DNA of 64,000 nucleotides, taken from contig UREY01000010.1 of assembly GCA_900546915.1 (NCBI GenBank), forward strand, positions 5,498 to 69,497, given 5' to 3'. Below are positions 33,493 through 42,131 of the stretch, one piece after another (position 1 is the first letter of the stretch; each line of letters opens with the position of its first letter). Position numbers and translations under genes: made by a program. The stretch comes from an uncultured Eubacteriales bacterium (GTDB taxonomy: Bacteria > Bacillota > Clostridia > Oscillospirales > Oscillospiraceae). Below the pieces are notes generated by a model. It ran no database searches, had not been told where the DNA came from, and saw only the letters and a list, made by a program, of their open reading frames with translations.

Positions 33493-34356
33493 TCAGGTAC
33501 CCTGATTCAGAATTTTCGCCGCCCGCCTAACATTTTCTGCCGCATTGCCCTTTCGGAAATTCTCACCGTTAAACTGGATGGGAACGCAGGCCTCCAAAAC
33601 CCTGTCATAGATGCGGTGCTCATCCAGATCGGCAGCTTTCTGCATCACAGAGAGTGGGATGTTGGTGGTGATGATCATCGGTTTACCGGTCGGCAACCGC
33701 TTGTTGATCACATCAAACACGCGCTCCTTGCCGAAGCTGGTGTTCCGTTCCGCACCCAAGTCATCCAAAATCAGCAGCTCCGGGCGCATCAGCGTTTTCA
33801 GGTAGGCATCCCGATCTGCGCCGAAGTTGCCCTGCATTCGGTTCACCACATCGGACAGCCCGACAAACAGGACGGAAACCATTCTTTCAATCAGGGCGTT
33901 GGCAATGCAGCCCGCCGCATAGGATTTTCCGGTGCCCACATTGCCGAACAGAAGTAGCCCGGTTCCATCTTGGCGGAAAGCATCCCAGTTTTCAGAATAT
34001 CTTCTTGCTTTAACAAGCTGTGGGGTCATCACATCGGCATTTTCAAACCGCCATCCGGCGGCGGGAATATCCCGAAACGCTTCGGAACGGAGTATAGCAA
34101 TCCGGTTCAGGCGTTCCAGCTCCCGCTGCTCCGCTTCGCGCCGCGCCCGTTCCTCAGCGGCGCATTTGCAGGCAATCGGGTGCTTGTCCAATCCATTTTT
34201 GCGGTACTGTTCGGGAAAATAGGCTTCTTTGGGCGTGTGGCACTTGCCGCAGTATTTCAGCCCGTCATCCGGGTTGATGTAATCATCCGGGGCGGTGTTT
34301 AGGGTCTCTGCTGCCTCAACGATTGCAGCCATAATCGGGTTCACATTCACAGACAT
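33493..34356 (-). CDS. DnaC/IstB-like AAA+ ATP-binding protein
   Basis: 287 residues. An N-terminal part with CGKCHTPKEAYFPEQ and CKC (a likely zinc site, about residues 36-66) is followed by a long charged helix. The AAA+ core from about 115 has Walker A FGNVGTGKSY, Walker B LLILDDLGAE and a sensor region MIITTNIPL. DnaC-like proteins load replicative helicase; in integrative elements this pairs with the initiator encoded just upstream. The two genes overlap by 10 bases. It is intact and probably supports element replication. Confidence 0.88.
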   Translation of the reverse strand: MSVNVNPIMAAIVEAAETLNTAPDDYINPDDGLKYCGKCHTPKEAYFPEQYRKNGLDKHPIACKCAAEERARREAEQRELERLNRIAILRSEAFRDIPAAGWRFENADVMTPQLVKARRYSENWDAFRQDGTGLLLFGNVGTGKSYAAGCIANALIERMVSVLFVGLSDVVNRMQGNFGADRDAYLKTLMRPELLILDDLGAERNTSFGKERVFDVINKRLPTGKPMIITTNIPLSVMQKAADLDEHRIYDRVLEACVPIQFNGENFRKGNAAENVRRAAKILNQGT

Positions 34357-35021
34357 TCTCCTTCCTCATAGGTCTCTGTGTAGTCGTAATTCTTACTGGG
34401 ATTCGGTTTGCTATCCTCGTCCAGCCACTTGCGGATTGTAGCGTAATGGTTGGCATAGTGCTTTCCGCTGGATGCCATATAGGCCGATAGCCGGTTGATG
34501 TAGTCCTCATACTGGTCGGGATATGTCGATTGCAGTTCAGCCAATTCCCTGTCCAAAAGAAAAACATTTTGATACTGCCCAAAACAGCGGCGGGCGTTCT
34601 CCCTCCTGTTATTCTGACTGGAATCTGTTTTTTTCTTCTCTTTCTTACTTATGGGCAAATTTTGCCCCATACAAGGGGAAGATTCCAGCCCATCCATTGG
34701 GCAGAACTTGCCCTCTGGACGGGAAGAAAGCTGCACCTCATCGGGCAGTTGCAGGAAAATACGGTTTGCCCGGTTCCAGCCCTGCCGGACGCGGATAATT
34801 AGTCCCGCATTCTCCAACTCGGCCAATGCAGCCTTGACCGTTCGCTCGCTCCGGTTCAGGTCATTCGCCATCTGCCGGATTGTATAGATCACATAGACAT
34901 CCCCATCCTCCGACACCCAGCCGGATTTCTGGGAGAGCTGTGTGCGCCCCAGCAGCAGGGCATAGAGCAGTTTGGCATTGATCGAGTATTCGCCCCAAAG
35001 GATAAACCGGGGCAACGGCAC
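34347..35021 (-). CDS. Replication initiator (RepA N-terminal/winged-helix type), start probably frameshifted
   Basis: The 224-residue protein has LPRFILWGEYSINAKLLYALLLGRTQLS, the start region of the RepA_N-type initiators found in Firmicute mobile elements, then a winged helix (DLNRSERTVKAALAELENAGLI). A linker follows, and then a DnaC-interacting type C-terminal region. The frame's own first start is GTG at 35021. Just upstream, in another frame, is ATG at about 35064 with AAGGAAGTG before it. Deleting one C there would read MYIYYKTDTPLPPFVPLPRF, the usual family start. A one-base insertion therefore probably moved the start out of frame. Confidence 0.75.
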   Translation of the reverse strand: MPLPRFILWGEYSINAKLLYALLLGRTQLSQKSGWVSEDGDVYVIYTIRQMANDLNRSERTVKAALAELENAGLIIRVRQGWNRANRIFLQLPDEVQLSSRPEGKFCPMDGLESSPCMGQNLPISKKEKKKTDSSQNNRRENARRCFGQYQNVFLLDRELAELQSTYPDQYEDYINRLSAYMASSGKHYANHYATIRKWLDEDSKPNPSKNYDYTETYEEGECL

Positions 35022-35090
35022 GAAAGGCGGCAGCGGGGTATCGGTTTTGTAGTAGATGGTACATCACTTCCTTTCTCCGGCACAGGGCAA

Positions 35091-35267
35091 TTAAGGCGGG
35101 CGGCGGGATCGTTTGGAATGGTAATGCGGGCAGACGATCACCGCAGCACGGAAACTTTGTTTGCAGTTGTAGACGCACTTGCGGCACAAGGCGTTATAGG
35201 CGATGCGTCCCCGGTCATTCAGGAAGAACGCCCATTCTTCTTTTCGTTTTTTACTCATACGCGGCAT
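35091..35267 (-). CDS. Small Cys-rich protein (58 residues), unknown function
   Basis: ATG at 35267 follows GGAGG with good spacing, and TAA is at 35093-35091. The product has a basic N-terminus (MPRMSKKRKEE), then FFLNDRGRIAYNALCRKCVYNCKQSFR and a later Cys/His pair (VCPHYH). The CxxC...C...CxxH pattern suggests a small zinc-binding protein. It lies between mobC and the initiator on the same strand, closely spaced, so it belongs to the element's core operon. Confidence 0.65.
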   Translation of the reverse strand: MPRMSKKRKEEWAFFLNDRGRIAYNALCRKCVYNCKQSFRAAVIVCPHYHSKRSRRPP

Positions 35268-35282
35268 AGCGGCCTCCTGTGG

Positions 35283-35612
35283 TTATAATTCCTTTCGCTG
35301 GGTCTCTTTGAGCAGCGACCAAATCTCGACCTGCTGTTCTTTCAGTTCCGCAACATCCTCAGCATAGAAATGCCCGGTGCTGTTGATGCGGCGGCAAATC
35401 TGGTTGATATTGCTGGCAGCCCGGCTGACGGCTGCGGCCAGCTTTTTCTGCTGGGTGTAATCCACTTTGATGATGTAGCCGTCGATTGCCATTTTTCTGA
35501 GATATGCGCCCATGTTCTTAGTCCCAAGCTGCGCCATTTTGTTTTGGATAAGCTCCCGCTCCTGCTCGGTGACGCAGAACTCGATGCGGATCGGTCTTGT
35601 GCGTTCAGCCAT
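35283..35612 (-). CDS. mobC: MobC-family relaxosome accessory protein
   Basis: The 109-residue protein has RPIRIEFCVTEQERELIQNKM, a ribbon-helix-helix type start, then LGTKNMGAYLRKMAIDGYII and AASNINQICRRINSTGHFY, both typical of MobC. MobC binds oriT and helps the relaxase nick. Normally the relaxase gene lies next to it; none is present here. Repeats and a palindrome immediately upstream may be the remains of its oriT. Confidence 0.85.
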   Translation of the reverse strand: MAERTRPIRIEFCVTEQERELIQNKMAQLGTKNMGAYLRKMAIDGYIIKVDYTQQKKLAAAVSRAASNINQICRRINSTGHFYAEDVAELKEQQVEIWSLLKETQRKEL

Positions 35613-35634
35613 TGGATATTCGCCTCCTTCAAAC

Positions 35635-35910
35635 TACAACGGACATTTCAAGCGGAAAACTTGGTACTGTGCAAAGAATTTTTCTGAACATGAAACCTTC
35701 CTTCACTTTACAACGGACAATTTTGAGCAAAAACTTGGTACCTGCTCAGAAAAATTTCTCTCCCACTTTACAACGGACATTCTTTTCGCCGATTAGCGGG
35801 TACGGCAGGAATAAAATTTCCAAACCGTAAGTGCCTCTCAATTTACAACGGACAATATTTTATGGATTGGGGGGTATCTCCAAAAATACTTTTCAATTTA
35901 CAACGGACAT
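35635..35910. repeat. Five iteron-like direct repeats
   Basis: The core TACAACGGACA followed by ATT or TTT-rich sequence occurs at 35635, 35709, 35769, 35844 and 35899; copies 2-5 share TTTACAACGGACA. Spacing is 74, 60, 75 and 55 bases. The first two copies are also followed by AACTTGGTAC. They lie in the control region upstream of mobC. Position suggests binding sites for MobC or the initiator, an origin, or part of oriT. The spacers are unlike each other, but the units are too short for CRISPR. Confidence 0.85.
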
Positions 35911-36375
35911 TTTCTCCGAGAAAAACAGGGGTCTGCTTGAAAAAAGTGAAAATAAAAATGCTCCCGGCCTTGGAAAAAGCGGAAGCATCGCGTTCTGCGG
36001 ATATGAGATTTTAGAGTGCAGCAAGCACAGCCGCTGTCCGTACACAGCGGCGAATGTTCTTGTTGGGAGTACCCAAACCCCTTGTAAGGCCGAGGGAAAA
36101 CAGCTTGACAGTCAAGCACGCTCACAATTTGAAACAAGATCGCACAAAAGTTGCTTGCGTCAAGTGTATTCTACCTCGTGTGATAGATATGATCATGCTC
36201 CTATCAGCCGCTTATGGATATGCTATGTTCATAGGAAATGGAGCATCGGACTAATTGCTGATACATCCGTATTTGCTGCGGGAAGGACGGCTTCATATTG
36301 CTCAAGAATTTTACAATGCATCTCAAATATCGCCTAAAAAGCCGCTCGAAATTCGTATATAATTGCGAAGTCCTC
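35911..36375. other. Non-coding control region with a palindrome, possible oriT
   Basis: GCCGCTGT (36030-36037) and ACAGCGGC (36044-36051) form a perfect 8-bp hairpin with a 6-base loop, followed by TTGTTGGGAGTACCCAAACCCC. Small inverted repeats next to mobC are where oriT usually lies. Open frames here (for example 35831-36337) consist of repeat-derived peptides and show no coding character. Confidence 0.4.
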
Positions 36376-36404
36376 TTGAAAAAGCGTGATTTTTGTGGTA
36401 AAAT
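36376..36404 (+). promoter_or_regulatory. Promoter of the BREX-like operon
   Basis: TTGAAA (36376-36381), a 17-base spacer and TAAAAT (36399-36404), with AAGGAGAG at 36469-36476 before the first ATG. The leader is about 70 bases. Confidence 0.7.
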
Positions 36405-36481
36405 TAAAATGTAGGGGTATATGTATTTTTAGAAAACACCTTGCGAAGTACCGTAAGATACTTGAATGAAGGAGAGAATAT

Positions 36482-36691
36482 ATGGCTCTATCTTATAACC
36501 GTATGTGGAAACTACTTGTGGATAAGAAAATGAGCAAAGCGGATTTGAGAAAAGCCACAGATATTGCGCCGAATACGATGACGAAGCTAAGGCGAGATGA
36601 ACCGGTAAATCTCGCTATTTTAGGTCGTATATGTGAGACCCTCGATTGTGATTTTGGCGATATTATGGAATATGTAAAAGAGCCAAAATAG
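36482..36691 (+). CDS. Small XRE/Cro-type regulator at the head of the BREX-like operon
   Basis: A 69-residue helix-turn-helix protein: MALSYNRMWKLLVDKKMSKADLRKATDIAPNTMTKLRRDE, then ILGRICETLDCDFGDIMEYV. This is the HTH_26-type (Cro/C1-like) single-domain fold. Such regulators commonly control defence operons. It is the first gene after the promoter, 47 bases before the next gene, so autoregulation of the operon is likely (inference). Confidence 0.88.
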   Translation: MALSYNRMWKLLVDKKMSKADLRKATDIAPNTMTKLRRDEPVNLAILGRICETLDCDFGDIMEYVKEPK

Positions 36692-36738
36692 AGCAACGCG
36701 ATTAAGAAATCCGAACATCTTCAAGGGAGTAGTTATGT

Positions 36739-39700
36739 ATGGTAGAGAGGCAGCCGCCTTGGGATAAATATGAAGCGGCCATGCTATTAGAAGGGCTTCT
36801 TGCCTCTATGAAAGGCGAACTCACACGCTCGGACGCGATCAAGTCAGTATCTCGTGACTTAAGGATAATGGCATTTCATCGGGGAATGGAAGTTAATGAA
36901 GTGTATCGCAATACAAATGGCATCTCATTGCAAATGAAAAGTATGGAGTCGGCGTATCTCGGTTACACAGTTTTCAAACCGGCCACCAAACTTTTTGCGG
37001 ATATTGCAGGTTTATATCATAATTCCTACGATGAGTACCAAAAATTACTGAAGGAGGCAAAGGCAATGATATACAACAAAAAAGCCGTTGAAGATGACTT
37101 CATGCGGTATCTTGCTGAACGAGTGTCTCCTGCACAGCTTTCGGAGCTTTATGGATGTTATTCTGAAATAGAAGCTTTTTGCCTTAAAATAAAAGTCCTG
37201 AAAAATCCTCTGTTCGAAACAACGGATTTTGAAACCATTAAAAAAGTACAACGCACCATTGAGCAGAACAAAATCTTTAGAATAACCCGTAGACGGCAAA
37301 TAAATAAGATTGTTGATGCGGGTCGACATTACTATAACTACATAAAAGAAGGTCTTTACACTCGCATTACTGATGGAAAGACCGTTGAAGATCGTAGCAC
37401 CATTGATCATGAAATGTCGAATCAAATCCCGTCCGATGTAGAGATTGCCGGGGCGGAATATCCTACTCCTATTACTAAATACACAAAGACCGAGCAAGAT
37501 GAAGGATTTATACAAAAACAATCTTTAGAAAGTACTTCTGACAATGCACCAGATGCCTCTTATATGAAGAGCACGCATAGTCAAAACAAAATTTATGAAA
37601 TTGATTTTCATGCGAACTTCGACTTGGCGTTCACTAAGCCGGAGCAATTCAGTTACTTTGGCGAGGAAAAAGTGTGTGGCGATTCGTGGACATCTCTCTA
37701 TGTGGCTGTGATGGCTTCTGTGATTGAAGATTATCCACACATATTCAAAGCCGGAATGTCTTTTACGCAAAAAACTGGTCGAATCGAACTTGCGAGTAAT
37801 GGTAATTCCAATTTTATGATCGCTCCCAAACCCATACCTGGGACAGCATATATGTTGGAAACCAATTTGAGTGCAAACGATATTGTGGCAAAAATTCGCT
37901 ATGTCTTGGACTTGTGTAATGTGGACTATGAGAATGTTGTTATTACATATAGAAAAAAGGCAAAGGGAATTTCTGAGCAACCTCTTCAGGAGGAGCCGAC
38001 AAAAAGCAATACGATTAGTGAGATAAATAGCAGAAACTTTTCTCGCTATCTGTCTGAAACGCTGAACATGGCTGATGCCACCTGCCGTAGCTATGCTTCT
38101 GCGATAAACAATTGTGAGGCATTTGCTCAAGAACATCAACTGGCCTCCTGGCAGCTTTACGCAGCAGACAAACAGACAGCACAAGAGACAATTCAGTTGC
38201 TCTTAAGCAATTCGGATTTTCTTGTCTACAATGCAAGGCAGCACAATCGTTTTCGCGCAGCCATACAGAAATTTCTCGGATTTATTGGCTCAGACTTGAC
38301 TTGGATTGCACCTGCAAAGGCGGGCTTGGAACCGGCAGAAACCTACAGAGATGAAGGCTATGAGGAGGTTCTTAGGCAATACTTTAAGAAAGGATTCCGC
38401 ATGGATTCGCCACTTGAGATACGCAAATTCAAGAGATATTACACGGCAACCCATGATAGAGAGCTAACTGATCCTGATGATGACATTAGCAAAAAAATCA
38501 AGCAGCTCTGCATTATTTACGAGGGAAAAGCATTTCTCCCGGATGTCATGTTGAGCGAAGAACTAAAAGACGAATTGCTAAATTACATTGAGTCCGCCTT
38601 TGCGGACGGTAAAGCCGCTATCTACTATCAAGCGATTTTTGCCGAATTTTCCGATGCGTTCTTGGACTACCATATCCACGATGCTGATATGCTGAAGTCA
38701 TATCTGTCTTTTATAGGAGACGGCAGATTCTTCATCAACAGAAATTTTATATCGCAGACACCAGATGTCAGTATGGATCCGTTATCTGAAGTTCGTTCTT
38801 GCTTGCAAGACTATGGCAGACCGGCGACTTATGATGAGATTTTTGCTGCTCTGCCGCATCTCCCGCAAAGTAAGATAAAGTTTATTCTTGCCAGTAATGT
38901 TGAATTCGTCAACAACGGCCGCAGCGAATACTTTCACGAAAGTATCGTCAATTTGTCCGATGAAGAACTGGACGGAATTGCCGAAATTATCCAGAGAACC
39001 ATTGACGAGAAAGATTTTATTGGCGGCAATGAGCTCTATGACGCAATTCACGCCAAATATCCCTACATCATCGAAGAGAATCGCGCCCTCTCTATGTATG
39101 GATTCCGGGATGCATTAAAGGCAAAATTAGGCGATCGATTTTCCTTCAAGGGAAATATTATCAGCCGGTCGGGTCAGGAACTCTCGATGGCAGATGTGTT
39201 TGCAAAATATGCGAGGAGCCATGATACTTTCACGCTGTCTGAGCTTCAAAGTTTGGCAAATAGTCTCGCTACTCCTATATACTTCGAGGAGATTTACGAA
39301 AACAGTCTGCGGATCAGCCGCGATCAGTTTGTAGCGAAAATGGCCGCTCAGTTTCCTATTGAAGCTATAGATGCAGCATTGGATCGTATCTGCACGGGAA
39401 AGCATATTTCTCTGCTGGAAGTGACCAACTTTGGAGCATTTCCATATGTAGGATTCCCGTGGAACAGCTTTCTGCTGGAGCATTATGTGGCGAGCTATAG
39501 TCAGAAATATACGCTTCTGCATAGCAGCTTTAATGGAACCGAGTGTGCTGGCGCAATCGTTAAGCGTTCTGCGGGCATAGACAACTTCGATGATTTGATT
39601 GTTGACTTATTGGCAAACAATCAAATAGAGATGAAAAAAGCCCCTGTGCTTCAGTTTTTGAGTGACAACGGGTATCTTGCCCGCCGTAGATACTCAGAGA

Positions 39701-39756
39701 TAGAATCGCTCATCATTAAGGCGAATGCACAAAGGCAAAGGAAGGACACTGACTAA
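36739..39756 (+). CDS. Large multidomain protein of unknown function in the BREX-like operon
   Basis: The 1005-residue protein has no membrane segments. Residues about 6-75 (PPWDKYEAAMLLEG...VYRNTNGISLQMKSM) resemble the N-terminal module found on several Clostridial defence-related proteins. Residues about 275-410 form a module (FTKPEQFSYFGEE, SWTSLYVAVM, LETNLSANDIVAKIRYVLDLCNVDYENV). Residues about 430-515 resemble the core-binding domain of tyrosine recombinases (FSRYLSETLNMADATCRSYASAI). Beyond about 670 there are winged-helix-like units (SEVRSCLQDYGRPATYDEIFAALP). No nuclease, helicase or methylase motif was found. It lies just before brxP and is probably a DNA-binding or recognition component; that role is inference. 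Confidence 0.75.
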   Translation: MVERQPPWDKYEAAMLLEGLLASMKGELTRSDAIKSVSRDLRIMAFHRGMEVNEVYRNTNGISLQMKSMESAYLGYTVFKPATKLFADIAGLYHNSYDEYQKLLKEAKAMIYNKKAVEDDFMRYLAERVSPAQLSELYGCYSEIEAFCLKIKVLKNPLFETTDFETIKKVQRTIEQNKIFRITRRRQINKIVDAGRHYYNYIKEGLYTRITDGKTVEDRSTIDHEMSNQIPSDVEIAGAEYPTPITKYTKTEQDEGFIQKQSLESTSDNAPDASYMKSTHSQNKIYEIDFHANFDLAFTKPEQFSYFGEEKVCGDSWTSLYVAVMASVIEDYPHIFKAGMSFTQKTGRIELASNGNSNFMIAPKPIPGTAYMLETNLSANDIVAKIRYVLDLCNVDYENVVITYRKKAKGISEQPLQEEPTKSNTISEINSRNFSRYLSETLNMADATCRSYASAINNCEAFAQEHQLASWQLYAADKQTAQETIQLLLSNSDFLVYNARQHNRFRAAIQKFLGFIGSDLTWIAPAKAGLEPAETYRDEGYEEVLRQYFKKGFRMDSPLEIRKFKRYYTATHDRELTDPDDDISKKIKQLCIIYEGKAFLPDVMLSEELKDELLNYIESAFADGKAAIYYQAIFAEFSDAFLDYHIHDADMLKSYLSFIGDGRFFINRNFISQTPDVSMDPLSEVRSCLQDYGRPATYDEIFAALPHLPQSKIKFILASNVEFVNNGRSEYFHESIVNLSDEELDGIAEIIQRTIDEKDFIGGNELYDAIHAKYPYIIEENRALSMYGFRDALKAKLGDRFSFKGNIISRSGQELSMADVFAKYARSHDTFTLSELQSLANSLATPIYFEEIYENSLRISRDQFVAKMAAQFPIEAIDAALDRICTGKHISLLEVTNFGAFPYVGFPWNSFLLEHYVASYSQKYTLLHSSFNGTECAGAIVKRSAGIDNFDDLIVDLLANNQIEMKKAPVLQFLSDNGYLARRRYSEIESLIIKANAQRQRKDTD

Positions 39757-39757
39757 T

Positions 39758-42118
39758 ATGTACTCATATACTTGGGATACCGAGACGGGAGGATTGCTGC
39801 TGAACAGCTCCCCACTTTCCTTTAGCAAGGAACCCCGTCCGGTGTATTATAAAGAACTGGATATTCTGGGATTTGACCGGTATTGGAATTATGCAAAGAA
39901 TGACTCCTACCCATATATGTGGGCGGAGGCCAACAATTATTTCTACCGGGGACGGCAGGTTGCCAAGACAAAAGGCGGTAGTCTTTACACGGCACCTGAA
40001 ATCGTCATTTTGGATGACCCGGAACCAGACGGACAACCTCTCCGCTTCGTTGACATCCCTGCAATGATTGAAAAGAACCGGGATCTGTTGGAGAAACTGT
40101 CCGCAGAAACAATTAAAAAAATATACAACACTTATGTAGAGTACATGGATCGAGTCGATGTCTTCTATGTGGCGTTCAGTGGCGGTAAGGATAGCGTAGT
40201 AACCCTTGACCTGGTGCAGCGGGCTTTGCCGCATAATAAGTTCAAGGTGCTATTTGGTGATACGGGAATGGAATTCCCGGATACATACAAAGTAGTTGAG
40301 CAAATCGAACGAATCTGTACCGACTCTAAAATTGAATTTTTGCGAGCAAAGTCTGACTTTTCCCCAGAATTTACATGGAGGCAATTTGGCCCGCCGGCAC
40401 AGACAATGCGTTGGTGTTGTAGTGTGCATAAAACTGCGCCTCAAATCATCTTGCTTAGGGAGTATACCAATAATCCTCATTTTAGAGGAATGGCGTTCAC
40501 AGGCGTTCGCGGAGATGAAAGTGCATCCCGGAGCGAATACGAGGGCGTTAGTCATGGCGAGAAAGTGCGTGGACAATATAGCTGCCACCCAATCCTTGAA
40601 TGGAACTCTGCTGAATTGTTTAGCTACATCTATGAGAGACAGCTTTTGATAAATGATGCTTATAAAAAAGGAAATAGCCGTGCGGGTTGTCTTGTGTGTC
40701 CGTTAGCCACATCGAAGAATATGTACTTTAAGGAACAAGCGTACAGCTATAATGACAAGGGGTATCGAACAACCACAATTTTCAATAACATCATACTGGA
40801 AACAACTTCTAAAGAACTGACAAATCCAAGCGCTATCCAAGAATTTATGAATATTGGCGGATGGAAAGCGCGAAGGAGCGGAAAAGAATTATCATTTGCT
40901 AAAAGTTATACAAATGAATCATTTGACCAAGGAGTTCTTACAATTCAGGTATCTCGTATACAAACCGATTGGAAACAATGGATTAAAACAATTGGAGATG
41001 TTACATTTCTAGGAAATGGTAATGTTGAAGTGCTTTACAGAGATAAGCTGTATCACATTGATATTTCCGAAAATGCCAACGGACTAACTGCCACAGTCGT
41101 TATCGGAACGGGTACTCAGAAAGACATTTATTTCATGTCCGAATTGAAGACTGTGTTTAGAAAAACCGCATATTGCATCGGCTGTAGAGTATGCGAGGCG
41201 AATTGTCCGCATGGATTTATTTTTATGAAAGATGGTCATGTAACAATCGATGACCGATGTGTAAAATGCAAAAAATGCCATGATGTGTTTCATGGTTGCT
41301 TAGTGGCCAACTCATTGCGATTACCGAAAGGAGAAAAGAAAATGGGGAGCGTTGACAGGTATGGCAATATGGGCATTGAACTCGATTGGGTTAGGGCATA
41401 TTTCAAATTAAAGGATGAATTCTGGACTTCTCCTCACAACCTTGGAACTAACATGGTTAAAAACCTCAAGAGTTTTTTGAACGATTCCGAAATTACTGTG
41501 AAAAATAAATTTGCACCATTTGGTAAGGTTATTGAGAATATTGGAATAGAGAATTCCGATGCTTGGGCATTGATGCTTTGCAACTTGACATACACATCGG
41601 AATTTAATTGGTGGGTCAAAAACATTGATTTTTCTACGACATACACCCCCGATACTATCTATACAATGTTAGACGATTCAATGAGTAAGAATTCTCGTTC
41701 ACACATCGTTTCCGCATATAAGAATATCTTAATTTCTATTCCTCAATTAAGCAACGAGATCGGCTTGGGTGTCTGTGACTATACGCTAAAGAATGGAAAG
41801 CGTTTTTGGAATAGCGTAGTTCGCATTCCTTGGAAACATCCCAATCCACTTGTTATTCTTTACGGCCTATATAAATTTGCAGAGGCTTGTGGTGACTATT
41901 ACCAATTCACCCTATCCCGGCTATTGGACTGCGACATTGACAGTGATGGTGTCAGCCCCACTGAAATTTTCGGGTTGGACCGCAATCAGATGGAAAAGAT
42001 TTTGAATGGCCTCACAATCAATTATCCAGATTACATCAATGCCAGCTTTACGCTTGACCTGGATAATATTACGCTCAATAGCGAAAAGACATCTCAGGAT
42101 GTGCTGAGTCTGTTCTAA
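39758..42118 (+). CDS. brxP: BrxP-like PAPS reductase/DndC-family protein with ferredoxin and DUF4007-like parts
   Basis: 786 residues. The PP-loop ATPase motif SGGKDS lies at 141-146, followed by LFGDTGMEFPDTY, TMRWCCSVHKTAPQ and SRAGCLVCPLA, all as in DndC/PAPS-reductase proteins, with Cys residues for an Fe-S cluster. From residue 473, CIGCRVCEANCP and CVKCKKCHDVFHGC give two further 4Fe-4S sites. The last 240 residues resemble DUF4007 (WVRAYFKLKDEFWTS, LYGLYKFAEACGDYYQF). BREX type 4 is defined by such a protein in place of the PglX methylase. The likely role is sulfur-based DNA modification or its handling; chemistry unproven. ATG at 39758 is preferred over the in-frame ATG at 39725 because of AAAGGAAGG upstream. 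Confidence 0.87.
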   Translation: MYSYTWDTETGGLLLNSSPLSFSKEPRPVYYKELDILGFDRYWNYAKNDSYPYMWAEANNYFYRGRQVAKTKGGSLYTAPEIVILDDPEPDGQPLRFVDIPAMIEKNRDLLEKLSAETIKKIYNTYVEYMDRVDVFYVAFSGGKDSVVTLDLVQRALPHNKFKVLFGDTGMEFPDTYKVVEQIERICTDSKIEFLRAKSDFSPEFTWRQFGPPAQTMRWCCSVHKTAPQIILLREYTNNPHFRGMAFTGVRGDESASRSEYEGVSHGEKVRGQYSCHPILEWNSAELFSYIYERQLLINDAYKKGNSRAGCLVCPLATSKNMYFKEQAYSYNDKGYRTTTIFNNIILETTSKELTNPSAIQEFMNIGGWKARRSGKELSFAKSYTNESFDQGVLTIQVSRIQTDWKQWIKTIGDVTFLGNGNVEVLYRDKLYHIDISENANGLTATVVIGTGTQKDIYFMSELKTVFRKTAYCIGCRVCEANCPHGFIFMKDGHVTIDDRCVKCKKCHDVFHGCLVANSLRLPKGEKKMGSVDRYGNMGIELDWVRAYFKLKDEFWTSPHNLGTNMVKNLKSFLNDSEITVKNKFAPFGKVIENIGIENSDAWALMLCNLTYTSEFNWWVKNIDFSTTYTPDTIYTMLDDSMSKNSRSHIVSAYKNILISIPQLSNEIGLGVCDYTLKNGKRFWNSVVRIPWKHPNPLVILYGLYKFAEACGDYYQFTLSRLLDCDIDSDGVSPTEIFGLDRNQMEKILNGLTINYPDYINASFTLDLDNITLNSEKTSQDVLSLF

Positions 42119-42131
42119 GGAGGAAGAAGCC

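Noticed and set aside
35635..35910. CRISPR array
   Set aside because: The shared unit is only about 13-16 bases, spacing varies from 55 to 75, and no cas gene is nearby.
35831..36337. 168-codon plus-strand frame in the control region
   Set aside because: Its translation is built on the iteron repeats, there is no ribosome binding site, and it contains the palindrome.
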